Origin: Bacteroidota bacterium
GTDB taxonomy: Bacteria > Bacteroidota > Bacteroidia > Bacteroidales > TTA-H9
NCBI GenBank assembly: GCA_003250395.1
Contig: QKGM01000007.1
Coordinates: 1-64,000 of the forward strand
DNA: 64,000 bases
Reading direction: 5' to 3'
The first letter of the stretch is position 1. Every line of letters begins with the position of its first letter. The notes beneath the pieces were generated by a model. It was given only the letters and a program-made list of their open reading frames with translations. It was not told the origin of the DNA and did no database searches. The position numbers and the translations under genes are program-made. Shown piece by piece: positions 17,270-25,618 of the stretch.

Positions 17270-19765
17270 GTGAATACTAATGATCAAAGGCCTTTCCTTG
17301 ATGATTCAAGAGAAGAAACTGTAGATATAAAACAGTTGCTGTTCAAGTTTTTACGGTACTGGTATTTTTTTGCCATTACAGTATTTGTAGCCCTTGTTAT
17401 TGCCTTCCTATTTAATAAATATACAAAGCCGATATATGAAGTCTCCAGTACAGTGCTGGTACAGGATACGAAAAAGGGCGGTATGGCTGACGTTCAGTCG
17501 TTGTTGGGAGTAGGATTCGGAAATAGCCAGCAAAATTTGCAGAATGAAATAGGGGTACTTAACTCAAACTCTCTTGTGGTAAGTGCTGTTAAATCGTTAA
17601 ATCAGAAAGTCAGTTATTTTGGTGAGGAGAATTTTATTACCTCGGAGTTATATAAGACCAACCCCATCACAGTAATCCCCGATACAACACATCCTCAGCC
17701 TGCCAATATTAAGTTTTATGTTGTGATAAAGAATACCAGGCAGTTTGAAATTCAGGCTGACGGTGAAAATGCAAAGCTTTACGATTTCAGTTTGGATAAG
17801 TTTTATAGAGAAAATGATCAGGAAGTTATAGTCGACAGGATTAATCTGAACAAAACCTATTCTTTTGGTGAGACGATAGAAACTAAATATCTTAAGTTCA
17901 AGGTTTTATTAAATTATAACTATAATGCCGATAAACATCTGAATAAGAAGTTGTTTTTTCAGTTTAATGATCTTCCTGGTCAGGTTCAATTATTTAAAAA
18001 CTACAAAATTGAGCCGATCAACAGGGAAGCCTCTATTTTAGAAATCAAGCTTAAGGGAAACTCGGTGCAGAAATCAGTCGATTTTCTGAATACCCTAACC
18101 AGCGAATACCTTGCAAGGGGGCTCAACAAAAAGAATATGATCGCGATCAAGACCATTGAATTTATAGACAGGGAATTGATAGGAATACGGGATAGTCTGA
18201 CAATGGCTGAAATACAACTCGAGAATTTCAGGCGTGATAACCAGATTATGCAGCTGGATGTGGAGGCTCAACAAGTTTTTGAGTATATGAAGGATCTTGA
18301 TAAACAAAAGTCAGAGCTTTTAATGAAAGGTAAGTACTACCAATATCTCAAGACTTATATCGAAGAGAAAAATGATATAGATGATTTGGTAGTACCGTCG
18401 AGCATGGGTGTTGAAGATCCTTTGCTCACTCAATTATTGGGTGACCTGACGCGTTTGCATGAAGAAAAGGCTGCGTTGTTGCTTACTTCAACAAGAAAGA
18501 ATCCGGCTATCGGACAGATTGAATCAAAGATCAGAAATGCCAAGGCTAATCTTGTTGAGAACATTAAAAACATTGTCAATACTTCCAACATTGCTATACA
18601 CGACATAGAAGAACGGATTGCGGCCCAAACGGCCAAGATTTCTAATCTGCCTTCCAGCCAGAGAGAGTTACTTTCTGTTGAGCGGAAGTTTGATCTCAAT
18701 AACAATCTTTATACATTCCTGCTACAGCGCAGGGCTGAAGCCCAGATAACGAAAGCATCAAATTTGCCTGACAACGAAATTATAGATCAGGCGTTGTCGG
18801 AAGGCAAAAAACCCGTATATCCCAAAAAGAGTCTTAATTATCTGATAGCATTTTTGTTAGGGCTTATTCTTCCGGCCGTATATATTTACCTTAAGGACTA
18901 TCTGAACGACAAGATTATGGATCGGAGTGACGTCGAGCGGGCTTCCAATTATCCTCTTGTTGGAGTGATTATGCACAATAACCGGGATTCAAAACTTGTC
19001 GTGGCAGAATCTCCAAAGTCATCTATTGCTGAGTCTTTTCGTTCCGTCAGAACAAACCTGCTCTACATGACAAAGGGGAGTGAAAAGCAGACGATACTGG
19101 TAACGAGTGATATGGTGGCTGCAGGAAAAACGTTTATTTCCACTAATCTTGCCACAATATATGCACTGAATGGTCGCAGAACACTGCTGATCGGTTTCGA
19201 CCTTCGCAAACCAAAGATATTTCAGGAGTTTGGCCTGTCGAATACAGAAGGTGCCAGTAGCTATCTGATCGGGAAAAGCCAGCTGAATAAAATTATTCAT
19301 AAAACTTTTGTCGAAAACCTCGATGTGTTGTTGGCTGGTCCGGTACCACCTAACCCTGCAGAACTGATCGCATCAGAGAAAGCAGATGAATTGTTCAGGG
19401 AACTCAAGGAGATATACGACTATATCATCATTGATACACCACCGATAGGTCTGGTTACAGATGCCATATTACTGATGAAATACTCTGATGTTAACATGTA
19501 TGTTGTTCGTCAGGGGTATACGAATAAAAGAATTTTTGCCCAGGTTTCTAAGGATCTTGAATCCAGAGGGCTAACCAATCTCAGGATATTAATCAACGAT
19601 GTCAAAGTATCGAGGGAGGGCTATGGCTACGGCTATGGCTATGGCTACGGCTATGGTTATGGTTACGGTTATGGTTACGGCTATGGCTATGGTTATGGCT
19701 ATTATTCCGACGAGAATGAACAGCAAAAGGAGGGATTTCTTCGTAAGATTTTTAAGAAATCATAA
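17270..19765 (+). CDS. Wzc-type chain-length regulator / BY tyrosine kinase
   Basis: An 831-residue inner-membrane protein starting at GTG 17270. Two membrane segments (YWYFFAITVFVALVIAF near residue 40 and YLIAFLLGLILPAVYIYL near 530) flank a large periplasmic Wzz/GumC coiled-coil region (ends GKKPVYPKKSLNYL). The cytoplasmic BY-kinase domain has TSDMVAAGKTFISTNLA (Walker A, without the usual PGEGK), LLIGFDLRKPKI (Walker A', Gly in place of the first Asp) and YDYIIIDTPPIGLVTDA (Walker B). The C-terminus is a tyrosine cluster of 14 GY units and a final Y. It controls polysaccharide length and export through cyclic autophosphorylation and works with the Wza-like lipoprotein. Confidence 0.9.
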   Translation: MNTNDQRPFLDDSREETVDIKQLLFKFLRYWYFFAITVFVALVIAFLFNKYTKPIYEVSSTVLVQDTKKGGMADVQSLLGVGFGNSQQNLQNEIGVLNSNSLVVSAVKSLNQKVSYFGEENFITSELYKTNPITVIPDTTHPQPANIKFYVVIKNTRQFEIQADGENAKLYDFSLDKFYRENDQEVIVDRINLNKTYSFGETIETKYLKFKVLLNYNYNADKHLNKKLFFQFNDLPGQVQLFKNYKIEPINREASILEIKLKGNSVQKSVDFLNTLTSEYLARGLNKKNMIAIKTIEFIDRELIGIRDSLTMAEIQLENFRRDNQIMQLDVEAQQVFEYMKDLDKQKSELLMKGKYYQYLKTYIEEKNDIDDLVVPSSMGVEDPLLTQLLGDLTRLHEEKAALLLTSTRKNPAIGQIESKIRNAKANLVENIKNIVNTSNIAIHDIEERIAAQTAKISNLPSSQRELLSVERKFDLNNNLYTFLLQRRAEAQITKASNLPDNEIIDQALSEGKKPVYPKKSLNYLIAFLLGLILPAVYIYLKDYLNDKIMDRSDVERASNYPLVGVIMHNNRDSKLVVAESPKSSIAESFRSVRTNLLYMTKGSEKQTILVTSDMVAAGKTFISTNLATIYALNGRRTLLIGFDLRKPKIFQEFGLSNTEGASSYLIGKSQLNKIIHKTFVENLDVLLAGPVPPNPAELIASEKADELFRELKEIYDYIIIDTPPIGLVTDAILLMKYSDVNMYVVRQGYTNKRIFAQVSKDLESRGLTNLRILINDVKVSREGYGYGYGYGYGYGYGYGYGYGYGYGYGYYSDENEQQKEGFLRKIFKKS
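19619..19702 (+). repeat. 14 x 6-bp tandem repeat GGYTAY coding for (Gly-Tyr)14
   Basis: Fourteen contiguous hexamers GGCTAT/GGCTAC/GGTTAT/GGTTAC encode alternating Gly and Tyr at the end of the Wzc-like kinase. Third-base variation between units shows it is not a very recent expansion. Unit length is a multiple of three, so slippage would change tyrosine number without a frameshift. Confidence 0.95.
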
Positions 19766-19796
19766 TATTTTCGACATTGTAATTTGAACATAAATT

Positions 19797-20702
19797 GTGA
19801 ATACGTACCGTATAAAACATCTCAGGGAACTTGAAGCTGAGGCGATATACATCATTCGAGAAGTGGCCGCTCAATTTGAGCGGCCAGTTCTGTTGTTTTC
19901 GGGTGGTAAAGACTCGATTGTTCTGGTTCATTTATCTCTGAAAGCATTTTGGCCAGCACGGATTCCCTATCCGTTGCTTCATATTGATACCGGCCATAAT
20001 TTTGCTGAAACGCTGGCCTATCGTGATAGACTGGTTGAAAGGATCGGAGCGACTTTGTTGGTGGGTTCGGTTCAGGAAACCATTGATCAGGGGCGCGTAG
20101 TAGAGGAAAGAGGCGTAAATGCCAGTAGAAATGTATTACAGACTACTACTTTGCTCGATACAATTGCCCGATATAGATTTGATGCGGCTATTGGGGGAGC
20201 CCGACGTGACGAAGAAAAGGCAAGGGCGAAGGAAAGGATATTTTCGCACAGGGATGAATTTGGACAGTGGGATCCTAAAAATCAACGACCTGAACTTTGG
20301 AATATTTTTAATGGACGGAAATTGATGGGAGAACACTTTCGGGTATTTCCTATCAGCAACTGGACAGAAATGGATGTTTGGCAGTATATTCTGCTTGAGC
20401 AGATAGAAATGCCAAGCCTCTATTTTACACACCGGCGAAAGGTTTTCCAGCGTGATGGTGTATGGTTGGCTGATGCCCCTTTTATGATGAAGCGACAGGG
20501 AGAAGAGGTAGTTGAAATGGATGTACGTTGCAGAACAATTGGTGATGTGACATGTACAGGTGTGACGCTGAGTATGGCTGATTCTGTCGAGGATATCGTC
20601 AATGAAATAGCAGCAACCCGCGTTACCGAACGTGGGGGCCGTTATGATGACCGTCGTTCTGATGCTGCTATGGAAGATCGAAAACGTGAAGGGTATTTTT
20701 AA
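19797..20702 (+). CDS. cysD: Sulfate adenylyltransferase subunit 2
   Basis: ATP sulfurylase small subunit; with CysN it makes adenosine 5'-phosphosulfate from sulfate and ATP. The 301-residue protein (GTG start) has the PP-loop SGGKDSIVLVHLSLKAFWP (about residues 35-53), LLHIDTGHNFAETLAYRD, GGARRDEEKARAKER and the C-terminal CRTIGDVTCTG, ending GRYDDRRSDAAMEDRKREGY, all diagnostic of CysD. It follows the Wzc-like kinase by 31 bases with no terminator between, and precedes cysN by 13 bases. No APS kinase or sulfite reductase gene is in the window. Confidence 0.96.
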   Translation: MNTYRIKHLRELEAEAIYIIREVAAQFERPVLLFSGGKDSIVLVHLSLKAFWPARIPYPLLHIDTGHNFAETLAYRDRLVERIGATLLVGSVQETIDQGRVVEERGVNASRNVLQTTTLLDTIARYRFDAAIGGARRDEEKARAKERIFSHRDEFGQWDPKNQRPELWNIFNGRKLMGEHFRVFPISNWTEMDVWQYILLEQIEMPSLYFTHRRKVFQRDGVWLADAPFMMKRQGEEVVEMDVRCRTIGDVTCTGVTLSMADSVEDIVNEIAATRVTERGGRYDDRRSDAAMEDRKREGYF

Positions 20703-20715
20703 TCAAATCTGAATT

Positions 20716-21993
20716 ATGACGCATAATCCTACACAGGGATACCTTGATATGGAACTGCTCAGGTTTACCACTGCTGGCAGTGTTGATGACGGGAAGAGTA
20801 CTCTTATTGGCCGACTGTTGTACGATAGTAAAGCAATTTTCGAAGATCAGATGGAGGCTGTAAGGAATTATAGCCTTCGCAAGGGTAATCAGGATCTTGA
20901 CCTCTCCCTTTTTACAGATGGTTTGCGGTCGGAACGTGAACAGGGAATTACTATTGATGTGGCATACCGGTATTTTGCAACACCCAGACGTAAATTTATA
21001 ATCGCCGATACCCCAGGCCATATTCAGTACACCCGTAATATGGTAACGGGTGCTTCAACTGCAAATGCAGCCATTGTCCTGATTGATGCCCGTAATGGAA
21101 TTACAGAGCAGACCCGCCGGCATTGTTTTATTGCTTCATTGCTTCGCATACCATATCTGATTGTTTGTGTAAATAAGATGGATCTGGTCGGGTTTGATCA
21201 AAAAGTATATGATGAAATTCTTGCGGACTTCAATTTGTTGAGGAGCAAACTTTCTTTTAACGATATCACTTTTGTTCCGATTAGTGCTCTGCAGGGTGAC
21301 AATGTGGTTGAAAAATCAGGAATGATGAGCTGGTATCAGGGAAGTACACTTTTGGATATTCTGGAGACACTTGATATTCAGACCGGATTAAACTATACCG
21401 ATGCACGTTTCCCTGTTCAATATGTTATCAGGCCTCATGATGACTCGTATCATGATTACAGGAGTTATGCCGGCCGGGTGGAAGGTGGCGTATTTAAACC
21501 TGGTGATAAAGTAGTGGTTCTGCCTTCCGGACTAACCAGTACTATTGAATCAATTGATGTTTTTCAAGGGAGCCTGCCAGAGGCATTTCCTCCACAATCG
21601 GTATCATTCAGATTGGCAGATGACATAGATATAAGCAGGGGAGATGTGATTTCTAAAGTCGATTCTCTGCCGCAAATCAGTCAGGAGATCGATGTAATGA
21701 TGTGCTGGATGAACCTGCGCCCGATGAAAGCTGGAGGAACCTATGTGTTGAGACAAACAACGCGGGAAGTGAAATGTATTGTAAAAGAGTTATATCATAA
21801 GATAGATATCAACACCCTGGAACCGGGAACAGATACTAATAATTTGGCTGCAAATGAAATAGGGCTGGTAAATCTAAAGGTTGCCAAACCGTTGGTTTAT
21901 GATGCTTATAGCCGAAACCGTCAGACAGGAAGCGTGATTTTGGTAGATGAGGGGACAAATGAAACTGTTGGAGTTGGAATGATCATCGGCTAA
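20716..21993 (+). CDS. cysN: Sulfate adenylyltransferase subunit 1 (GTPase)
   Basis: GTPase subunit that drives APS synthesis by CysD. The 425-residue protein is EF-Tu-like, with G1 GSVDDGKSTLIGRLLYDSK, the switch I region EREQGITIDVAYRYF, G3 DTPGHIQYTRNM, G4 NKMD and the G5-like PISALQGDNV, then beta-barrel domains II and III. It lacks a C-terminal APS kinase (CysC) extension, so any PAPS would need a separate kinase. The start is ATG 20716. It is co-directional with cysD and mreD at 10-13 base spacing. Confidence 0.96.
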   Translation: MTHNPTQGYLDMELLRFTTAGSVDDGKSTLIGRLLYDSKAIFEDQMEAVRNYSLRKGNQDLDLSLFTDGLRSEREQGITIDVAYRYFATPRRKFIIADTPGHIQYTRNMVTGASTANAAIVLIDARNGITEQTRRHCFIASLLRIPYLIVCVNKMDLVGFDQKVYDEILADFNLLRSKLSFNDITFVPISALQGDNVVEKSGMMSWYQGSTLLDILETLDIQTGLNYTDARFPVQYVIRPHDDSYHDYRSYAGRVEGGVFKPGDKVVVLPSGLTSTIESIDVFQGSLPEAFPPQSVSFRLADDIDISRGDVISKVDSLPQISQEIDVMMCWMNLRPMKAGGTYVLRQTTREVKCIVKELYHKIDINTLEPGTDTNNLAANEIGLVNLKVAKPLVYDAYSRNRQTGSVILVDEGTNETVGVGMIIG

Positions 21994-22003
21994 ATAGATA
22001 TCC

Positions 22004-22510
22004 ATGAATTCGTTTATCATTACCATATTTCGCTTTATTATCATCGTTGCTGTTCAGGTCTTGCTGCTTAATAACAGGTATTTATGGCAGTCAATTAATC
22101 CACTATTATACCTGTTTTTTATAATTAAATTGCCTTATCAGACTCCGAAATGGGCATTGTTGGTTTGGGGTTTCGTGTTGGGAATAACGATAGATTTTTT
22201 TTGCGGAACGCCGGGAATGAACGCAGCAGCAACCCTGGTAGTTGCATTTACCCGGCCATTATTTCTCCAGATGGCCACAGGACGACGTGATCCTGATAAT
22301 ACCTCATCTCCATCCATTCGCGAAATGGGTTCCGGTTGGTTCGTATTTGTAGTGATGACTACACTATTGCATCATATGACCTTATTCGTGCTTGAGGACT
22401 TTGGTAACGGGCAATGGGGAATTATTTTTTTCCGGACCATTACGAGTGGGATTGCTACAGTAGCATTATTAACACTGACAGAATTCCTTGTAGCCAAAGT
22501 TAAGAGTTAG
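22004..22510 (+). CDS. mreD: Rod shape-determining protein MreD (putative)
   Basis: A 168-residue, five-to-six-segment membrane protein. It has the Bacteroidetes MreD pattern: VQVLLLNNRYLWQSINPLLY, then LFFIIKLPYQTPKWALLVWG, FVLGITIDFFCGTPGMNAAA, and a late PSIREMGSGWFVFV, then LLHHMTLFVLEDF. MreD is part of the elongasome with MreB/MreC/PBP2/RodA. Unusually it is not beside mreB or mreC but 10 bases after cysN at the end of the polysaccharide/sulfate operon. It overlaps the convergent GldH-like gene by 4 bases. The fold match is convincing; its orphan position lowers certainty a little. Confidence 0.75.
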   Translation: MNSFIITIFRFIIIVAVQVLLLNNRYLWQSINPLLYLFFIIKLPYQTPKWALLVWGFVLGITIDFFCGTPGMNAAATLVVAFTRPLFLQMATGRRDPDNTSSPSIREMGSGWFVFVVMTTLLHHMTLFVLEDFGNGQWGIIFFRTITSGIATVALLTLTEFLVAKVKS

Positions 22511-23007
22511 TCTGCTGTATCAGGGTTATTCTTTTTCTTTTCAATAACTGGTACCGCTTCAAAAGAAATCTGTTCTATACCCGGATTATCATATTTTCCG
22601 GTGTTGTTGTCGATTAGTATTTCATATCTCCCTTCCGAGGTAAATTCAAAAGACTCTCTGAAGCAGAAAGTATAATCCCAGCTTGCTTCACCAAATCTTT
22701 CGCCCCGTGGTGTATCATCTGTATTCCTGATCCAGATTTTCTTTTCCAGATAACTTTCACTGCCATCGGGCGATAGAATAAGAATATTCACAGGAAGTAC
22801 TCTGGGCGTGAAGTTCGCATTGAATCGAATAACAAGGTTGAGATCACGGGGAGACTCTTCAGTAAATCCCTCAACAATAAAAGTTAATGTGTCGAATTTT
22901 TGCCAGTTTTCGTTGACAAACTGATGCTCTTGTTTTATTGAAACAGGTTTTGAGCACCCTGCCATCAGGATGATAATCAGAATCACAAAATTTGAGAGCT
23001 TCTTCAT
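22507..23007 (-). CDS. GldH-like gliding motility lipoprotein (putative)
   Basis: A 166-residue lipoprotein with signal VILIIILMAGCSKPVS (lipobox MAGC, lipidated Cys about residue 18). Beyond it, the order of motifs resembles GldH: an N-terminal NENWQKFDTLTFIVEGF, then LNLVIRFNANFTPRVLPVNI, LSPDGSESYLEKKIWI, and near the end FTSEGRYEILIDNNTGKYDN leading to PGIEQISFEAVPV. In Flavobacterium GldH is needed for gliding and chitin use, and homologues also occur in non-gliding Bacteroidetes. A TAATTTTG promoter box on its strand at 23028-23035 supports the start. Sequence similarity is modest, so this is a family-level guess. Confidence 0.6.
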   Translation of the reverse strand: MKKLSNFVILIIILMAGCSKPVSIKQEHQFVNENWQKFDTLTFIVEGFTEESPRDLNLVIRFNANFTPRVLPVNILILSPDGSESYLEKKIWIRNTDDTPRGERFGEASWDYTFCFRESFEFTSEGRYEILIDNNTGKYDNPGIEQISFEAVPVIEKKKNNPDTAD

Positions 23008-23027
23008 GGGTTACAACGTTTAGAAAG

Positions 23028-23035
23028 CAAAATTA
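23028..23035 (-). promoter_or_regulatory. Bacteroidetes -7 promoter box for the gldH-like gene
   Basis: The minus strand reads TAATTTTG, an exact TAnnTTTG match, about 20 bases upstream of the ATG at 23007. Confidence 0.55.
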
Positions 23036-23151
23036 GTGATTTATCCTCTAATCAGGTTTACATGATTTATCATTCTACTGCTCTCTCTCTTTATCGTGTT
23101 ATTTAAACAGAATATAAATATTTAAATTGTGGTATCCATTTGCTTAATTAA

Positions 23152-23183
23152 TTGTTGAGAGTTTCTAAAATTTATACATTTAC
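23152..23183 (+). promoter_or_regulatory. Candidate promoter of the respiratory island
   Basis: TTG at 23152-23154 or 23155-23157, followed after 17-20 bases by TACATTTAC (23175-23183), one mismatch from TAnnTTTG. It lies about 28 bases before the ATG at 23211. It would drive the Fe-S, NrfD and cytochrome c genes. Confidence 0.45.
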
Positions 23184-23210
23184 GATGAATAAACTTAAAC
23201 AATATATACC

Positions 23211-24215
23211 ATGAAGGAAGACAAAAATCTATCAGACAGTCCGCAACAGGATGAGAATAATGCAAGACGTGGATTTTTAAAGAAACTTGGACTGGTGGTA
23301 GGGGCAGGAGCTGCGGTGACCGCCGGAGCAGTGTATTTGGGATATGACCATGAAAAGAAGAAAAATCCCGATGGGAAGAAAGTCAGAGTTTTAACAGCCG
23401 ACGGTCAACTTATGGAAGTAAGTGAGGCCGAGCTAATTCAGGCTGAGAATCAAACTGCTGATGAGGAAAGTGAACTTCAGCGTCGTGGCCGTGAAGGTTT
23501 GCCCGGTAAGCATTGGGTGATGGTAATCGATTTATCGAAATGCAGGAACGCGCGTATGTGCATGGCTGCCTGTCAGGGAGCTCATCACCTGCGGCCAGAA
23601 CAGCATCATATAAATGTACTGAGGATGCAGGATGCTGAACATACCGAGCCTTATTTTATGCCCAAGCCTTGCTTTCATTGCGACAACCCGCCTTGTACTA
23701 AGGTCTGTCCGGTAGACGCGACATTCAAGCGCCAGGATGGTATCGTTCTGATTGATAATCAACGTTGCATTGGCTGCAGGTTCTGTATTGCTGCCTGTCC
23801 ATACTCAGCAAGAGTATTTAACTGGATAGAGCCGCTCAAGTCTGAAGAGGATAAAGATCTGCCTTATGATGTTGAGCTGAATGTACCACAGAGGAAAGGA
23901 ACTATCTCAAAATGCCTGTTTAGTGCAGATTGTTTGAGAAAAGGTGAATTACCTTATTGTGTAAGGGCATGCCCCAATGGTGTTTATTACTTCGGGGACC
24001 TGAATGAGGATACCGTTACCAATGGTACTACAAGAGAAACTGTACGCTTTAGTGAACTAATCAGGAAGAATGGTGGTTATACAGTACTTGAAGAACTTGG
24101 TACCAAGCCTCAGGTTTATTACCTGCCTCCAAAAAACAGGTTGTTTCCCTATCAATATGAGGGTAAAACTACTATTGATCCTGATGACAGCCGCGTTGGC
24201 GGAGGAAGAGGGTAA
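23211..24215 (+). CDS. Tat-exported multi-cluster Fe-S protein (DsrO/HybA/PsrB-like)
   Basis: A 334-residue electron-transfer protein. A twin-arginine signal is visible: ARRGFLKKLGLVVGAGAAVT from about residue 18, so it faces the periplasm. Cys blocks are KCRNARMCMAACQ, CFHCDNPPCTKVCPV, CIGCRFCIAACPY and KCLFSADCLRKGELPYCVRA then CP, the DmsB/NrfC four-cluster layout. Two blocks deviate: the first has Ala at its second Cys position and the last has Ser at its second. It would pass electrons between the NrfD-like quinone protein and a partner. The NrfD gene starts 46 bases downstream and a membrane cytochrome c gene follows. Confidence 0.85.
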   Translation: MKEDKNLSDSPQQDENNARRGFLKKLGLVVGAGAAVTAGAVYLGYDHEKKKNPDGKKVRVLTADGQLMEVSEAELIQAENQTADEESELQRRGREGLPGKHWVMVIDLSKCRNARMCMAACQGAHHLRPEQHHINVLRMQDAEHTEPYFMPKPCFHCDNPPCTKVCPVDATFKRQDGIVLIDNQRCIGCRFCIAACPYSARVFNWIEPLKSEEDKDLPYDVELNVPQRKGTISKCLFSADCLRKGELPYCVRACPNGVYYFGDLNEDTVTNGTTRETVRFSELIRKNGGYTVLEELGTKPQVYYLPPKNRLFPYQYEGKTTIDPDDSRVGGGRG

Positions 24216-24261
24216 TATCTACCGGTCTTGATAAATTGACTTTTTTGAAATTTACCTGCCT

Positions 24262-25605
24262 ATGTCGGTTAATAAACTTTCGACTGAAGAGAGCTACAAA
24301 ACGCTCAACAAAATAGAGACGGATCTTCTTCGCCCGATGACCCATCATAAAGGTCTGGAATTGTGGATTCTATTCCTGGTTTTATTTTTTATCATTGGAG
24401 GATACGCTTATTTCATCCAGCTTCGTGATGGGTTAGGCGTAACGGCAATGAGGGATTACACTTCGTGGGGGATGTATATCGGGAACTTCGTCTTTTTTGT
24501 AGCGGCGAGCCTTATCGGTATGTTCATCAGTTCGGTTCTTGGCTTGCTGAAAATAAAATGGATTACACCAATTACCAGAATTGCGGAAATGATAGCACTG
24601 GCTTTTGCAATGTGGGCAGGCATTGTTATTGTAATTGATATGGGGCGTCCGGACAGATTGCTCAATGTTTTTCTCCACGGAAGGTTTCAATCACCCATTC
24701 TCTGGGATGTAACAGTAGTATCTACTTATGTAGCTATCAGCTTTCTGTTGTTGTTTTTGCCTCTTATTCCCGATGCGGCAGTTATCCGCCGTCGCTTACC
24801 CGGTCTTCCAAAATGGCAGATGAAGATATATGATCTTCTTTATCTGGGTTGGGAGGCTCGACCAGGGCAATACCTTATTATAAAAAAGTCGATGCGGATT
24901 CTGGCAATATTGATTATCCCGGTGGCTCTTGCGATCCATACTGTTACTTCCTGGCTTTTTGCATCCACACTACGTGCAGGATGGGATACAGCTATTTTTG
25001 GTCCCTATTTTGTTAGTGGAGCATTTGTTGCTGGTGTCGCTGCTGTTATTATCGCAATGTATTTTTTCAGGTATAATTATAAGCTGGGCGATTATATCAC
25101 CGACTTTCATTTCAACAGGATGGGACAGGTGCTTGTTTTGGTTTCAGCCATTTATATTTACTTCAATTTGAATGAGTACTTTGTTCCGGCGTACAAAATG
25201 AGGATAGCCGAGAAAGTACACCTGGTTGAAATGTTCACTGGTCACTGGTCTACTCTTTTCTGGTTTACCCAGATTATCTGCCTGGTGATACCAGCGTTTT
25301 TATTGATTTTTAAAAAGATGCGACGTCCTTCTATTATGCTGTGGCTATCAGTGCTTGTACTGCTAGGTGCCTGGTTGAAACGTTTCCTTATTGTTGTTCC
25401 GGTTCAGCAACATCCTTATCTGCCTATCCAGAATGTACCTGACAGCTTCCATCATTACATTCCGACAGGTATTGAAATAACCCTGACCATTCTGCCAATT
25501 GTTGGTGTTCTGCTAATTATTACCATTATTGCCAAACTTTTTCCGGTAATATCTGTTTGGGAGGTTGCCCATGAAAAGGGCGTTGATGAATCAATAATCA
25601 AATAA
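24262..25605 (+). CDS. NrfD/PsrC/HybB-family quinone-binding membrane protein
   Basis: A 447-residue inner-membrane protein with about ten hydrophobic segments. Landmarks are GLELWILFLVLFFIIGGYAY, LRDGLGVTAMRDYTSWGMYI, a late RMGQVLVLVSAIYIYFNLNE and FHHYIPTGIEITLTILPIVG, as in long NrfD proteins (HybB, DsrP, ActC). Its length fits the ten-helix group better than the eight-helix PsrC. The family exchanges electrons with the quinone pool and some members may translocate protons. It is placed between the Tat-exported Fe-S protein and a membrane cytochrome c, 13 bases before the latter. Confidence 0.88.
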   Translation: MSVNKLSTEESYKTLNKIETDLLRPMTHHKGLELWILFLVLFFIIGGYAYFIQLRDGLGVTAMRDYTSWGMYIGNFVFFVAASLIGMFISSVLGLLKIKWITPITRIAEMIALAFAMWAGIVIVIDMGRPDRLLNVFLHGRFQSPILWDVTVVSTYVAISFLLLFLPLIPDAAVIRRRLPGLPKWQMKIYDLLYLGWEARPGQYLIIKKSMRILAILIIPVALAIHTVTSWLFASTLRAGWDTAIFGPYFVSGAFVAGVAAVIIAMYFFRYNYKLGDYITDFHFNRMGQVLVLVSAIYIYFNLNEYFVPAYKMRIAEKVHLVEMFTGHWSTLFWFTQIICLVIPAFLLIFKKMRRPSIMLWLSVLVLLGAWLKRFLIVVPVQQHPYLPIQNVPDSFHHYIPTGIEITLTILPIVGVLLIITIIAKLFPVISVWEVAHEKGVDESIIK

Positions 25606-25618
25606 TTATATACCCGAA

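Noticed and set aside
19619-19702. Sequencing artefact or collapsed repeat
   Set aside because: Synonymous codon variation between units and an intact downstream frame indicate genuine sequence, although true repeat length should be confirmed from reads.
19599-19787. 62-residue ORF rich in Met-Ala-Thr in the YG repeat
   Set aside because: It is a +1 frame shadow of the GGYTAY repeat in the kinase gene; amino-acid composition follows from the repeat alone.
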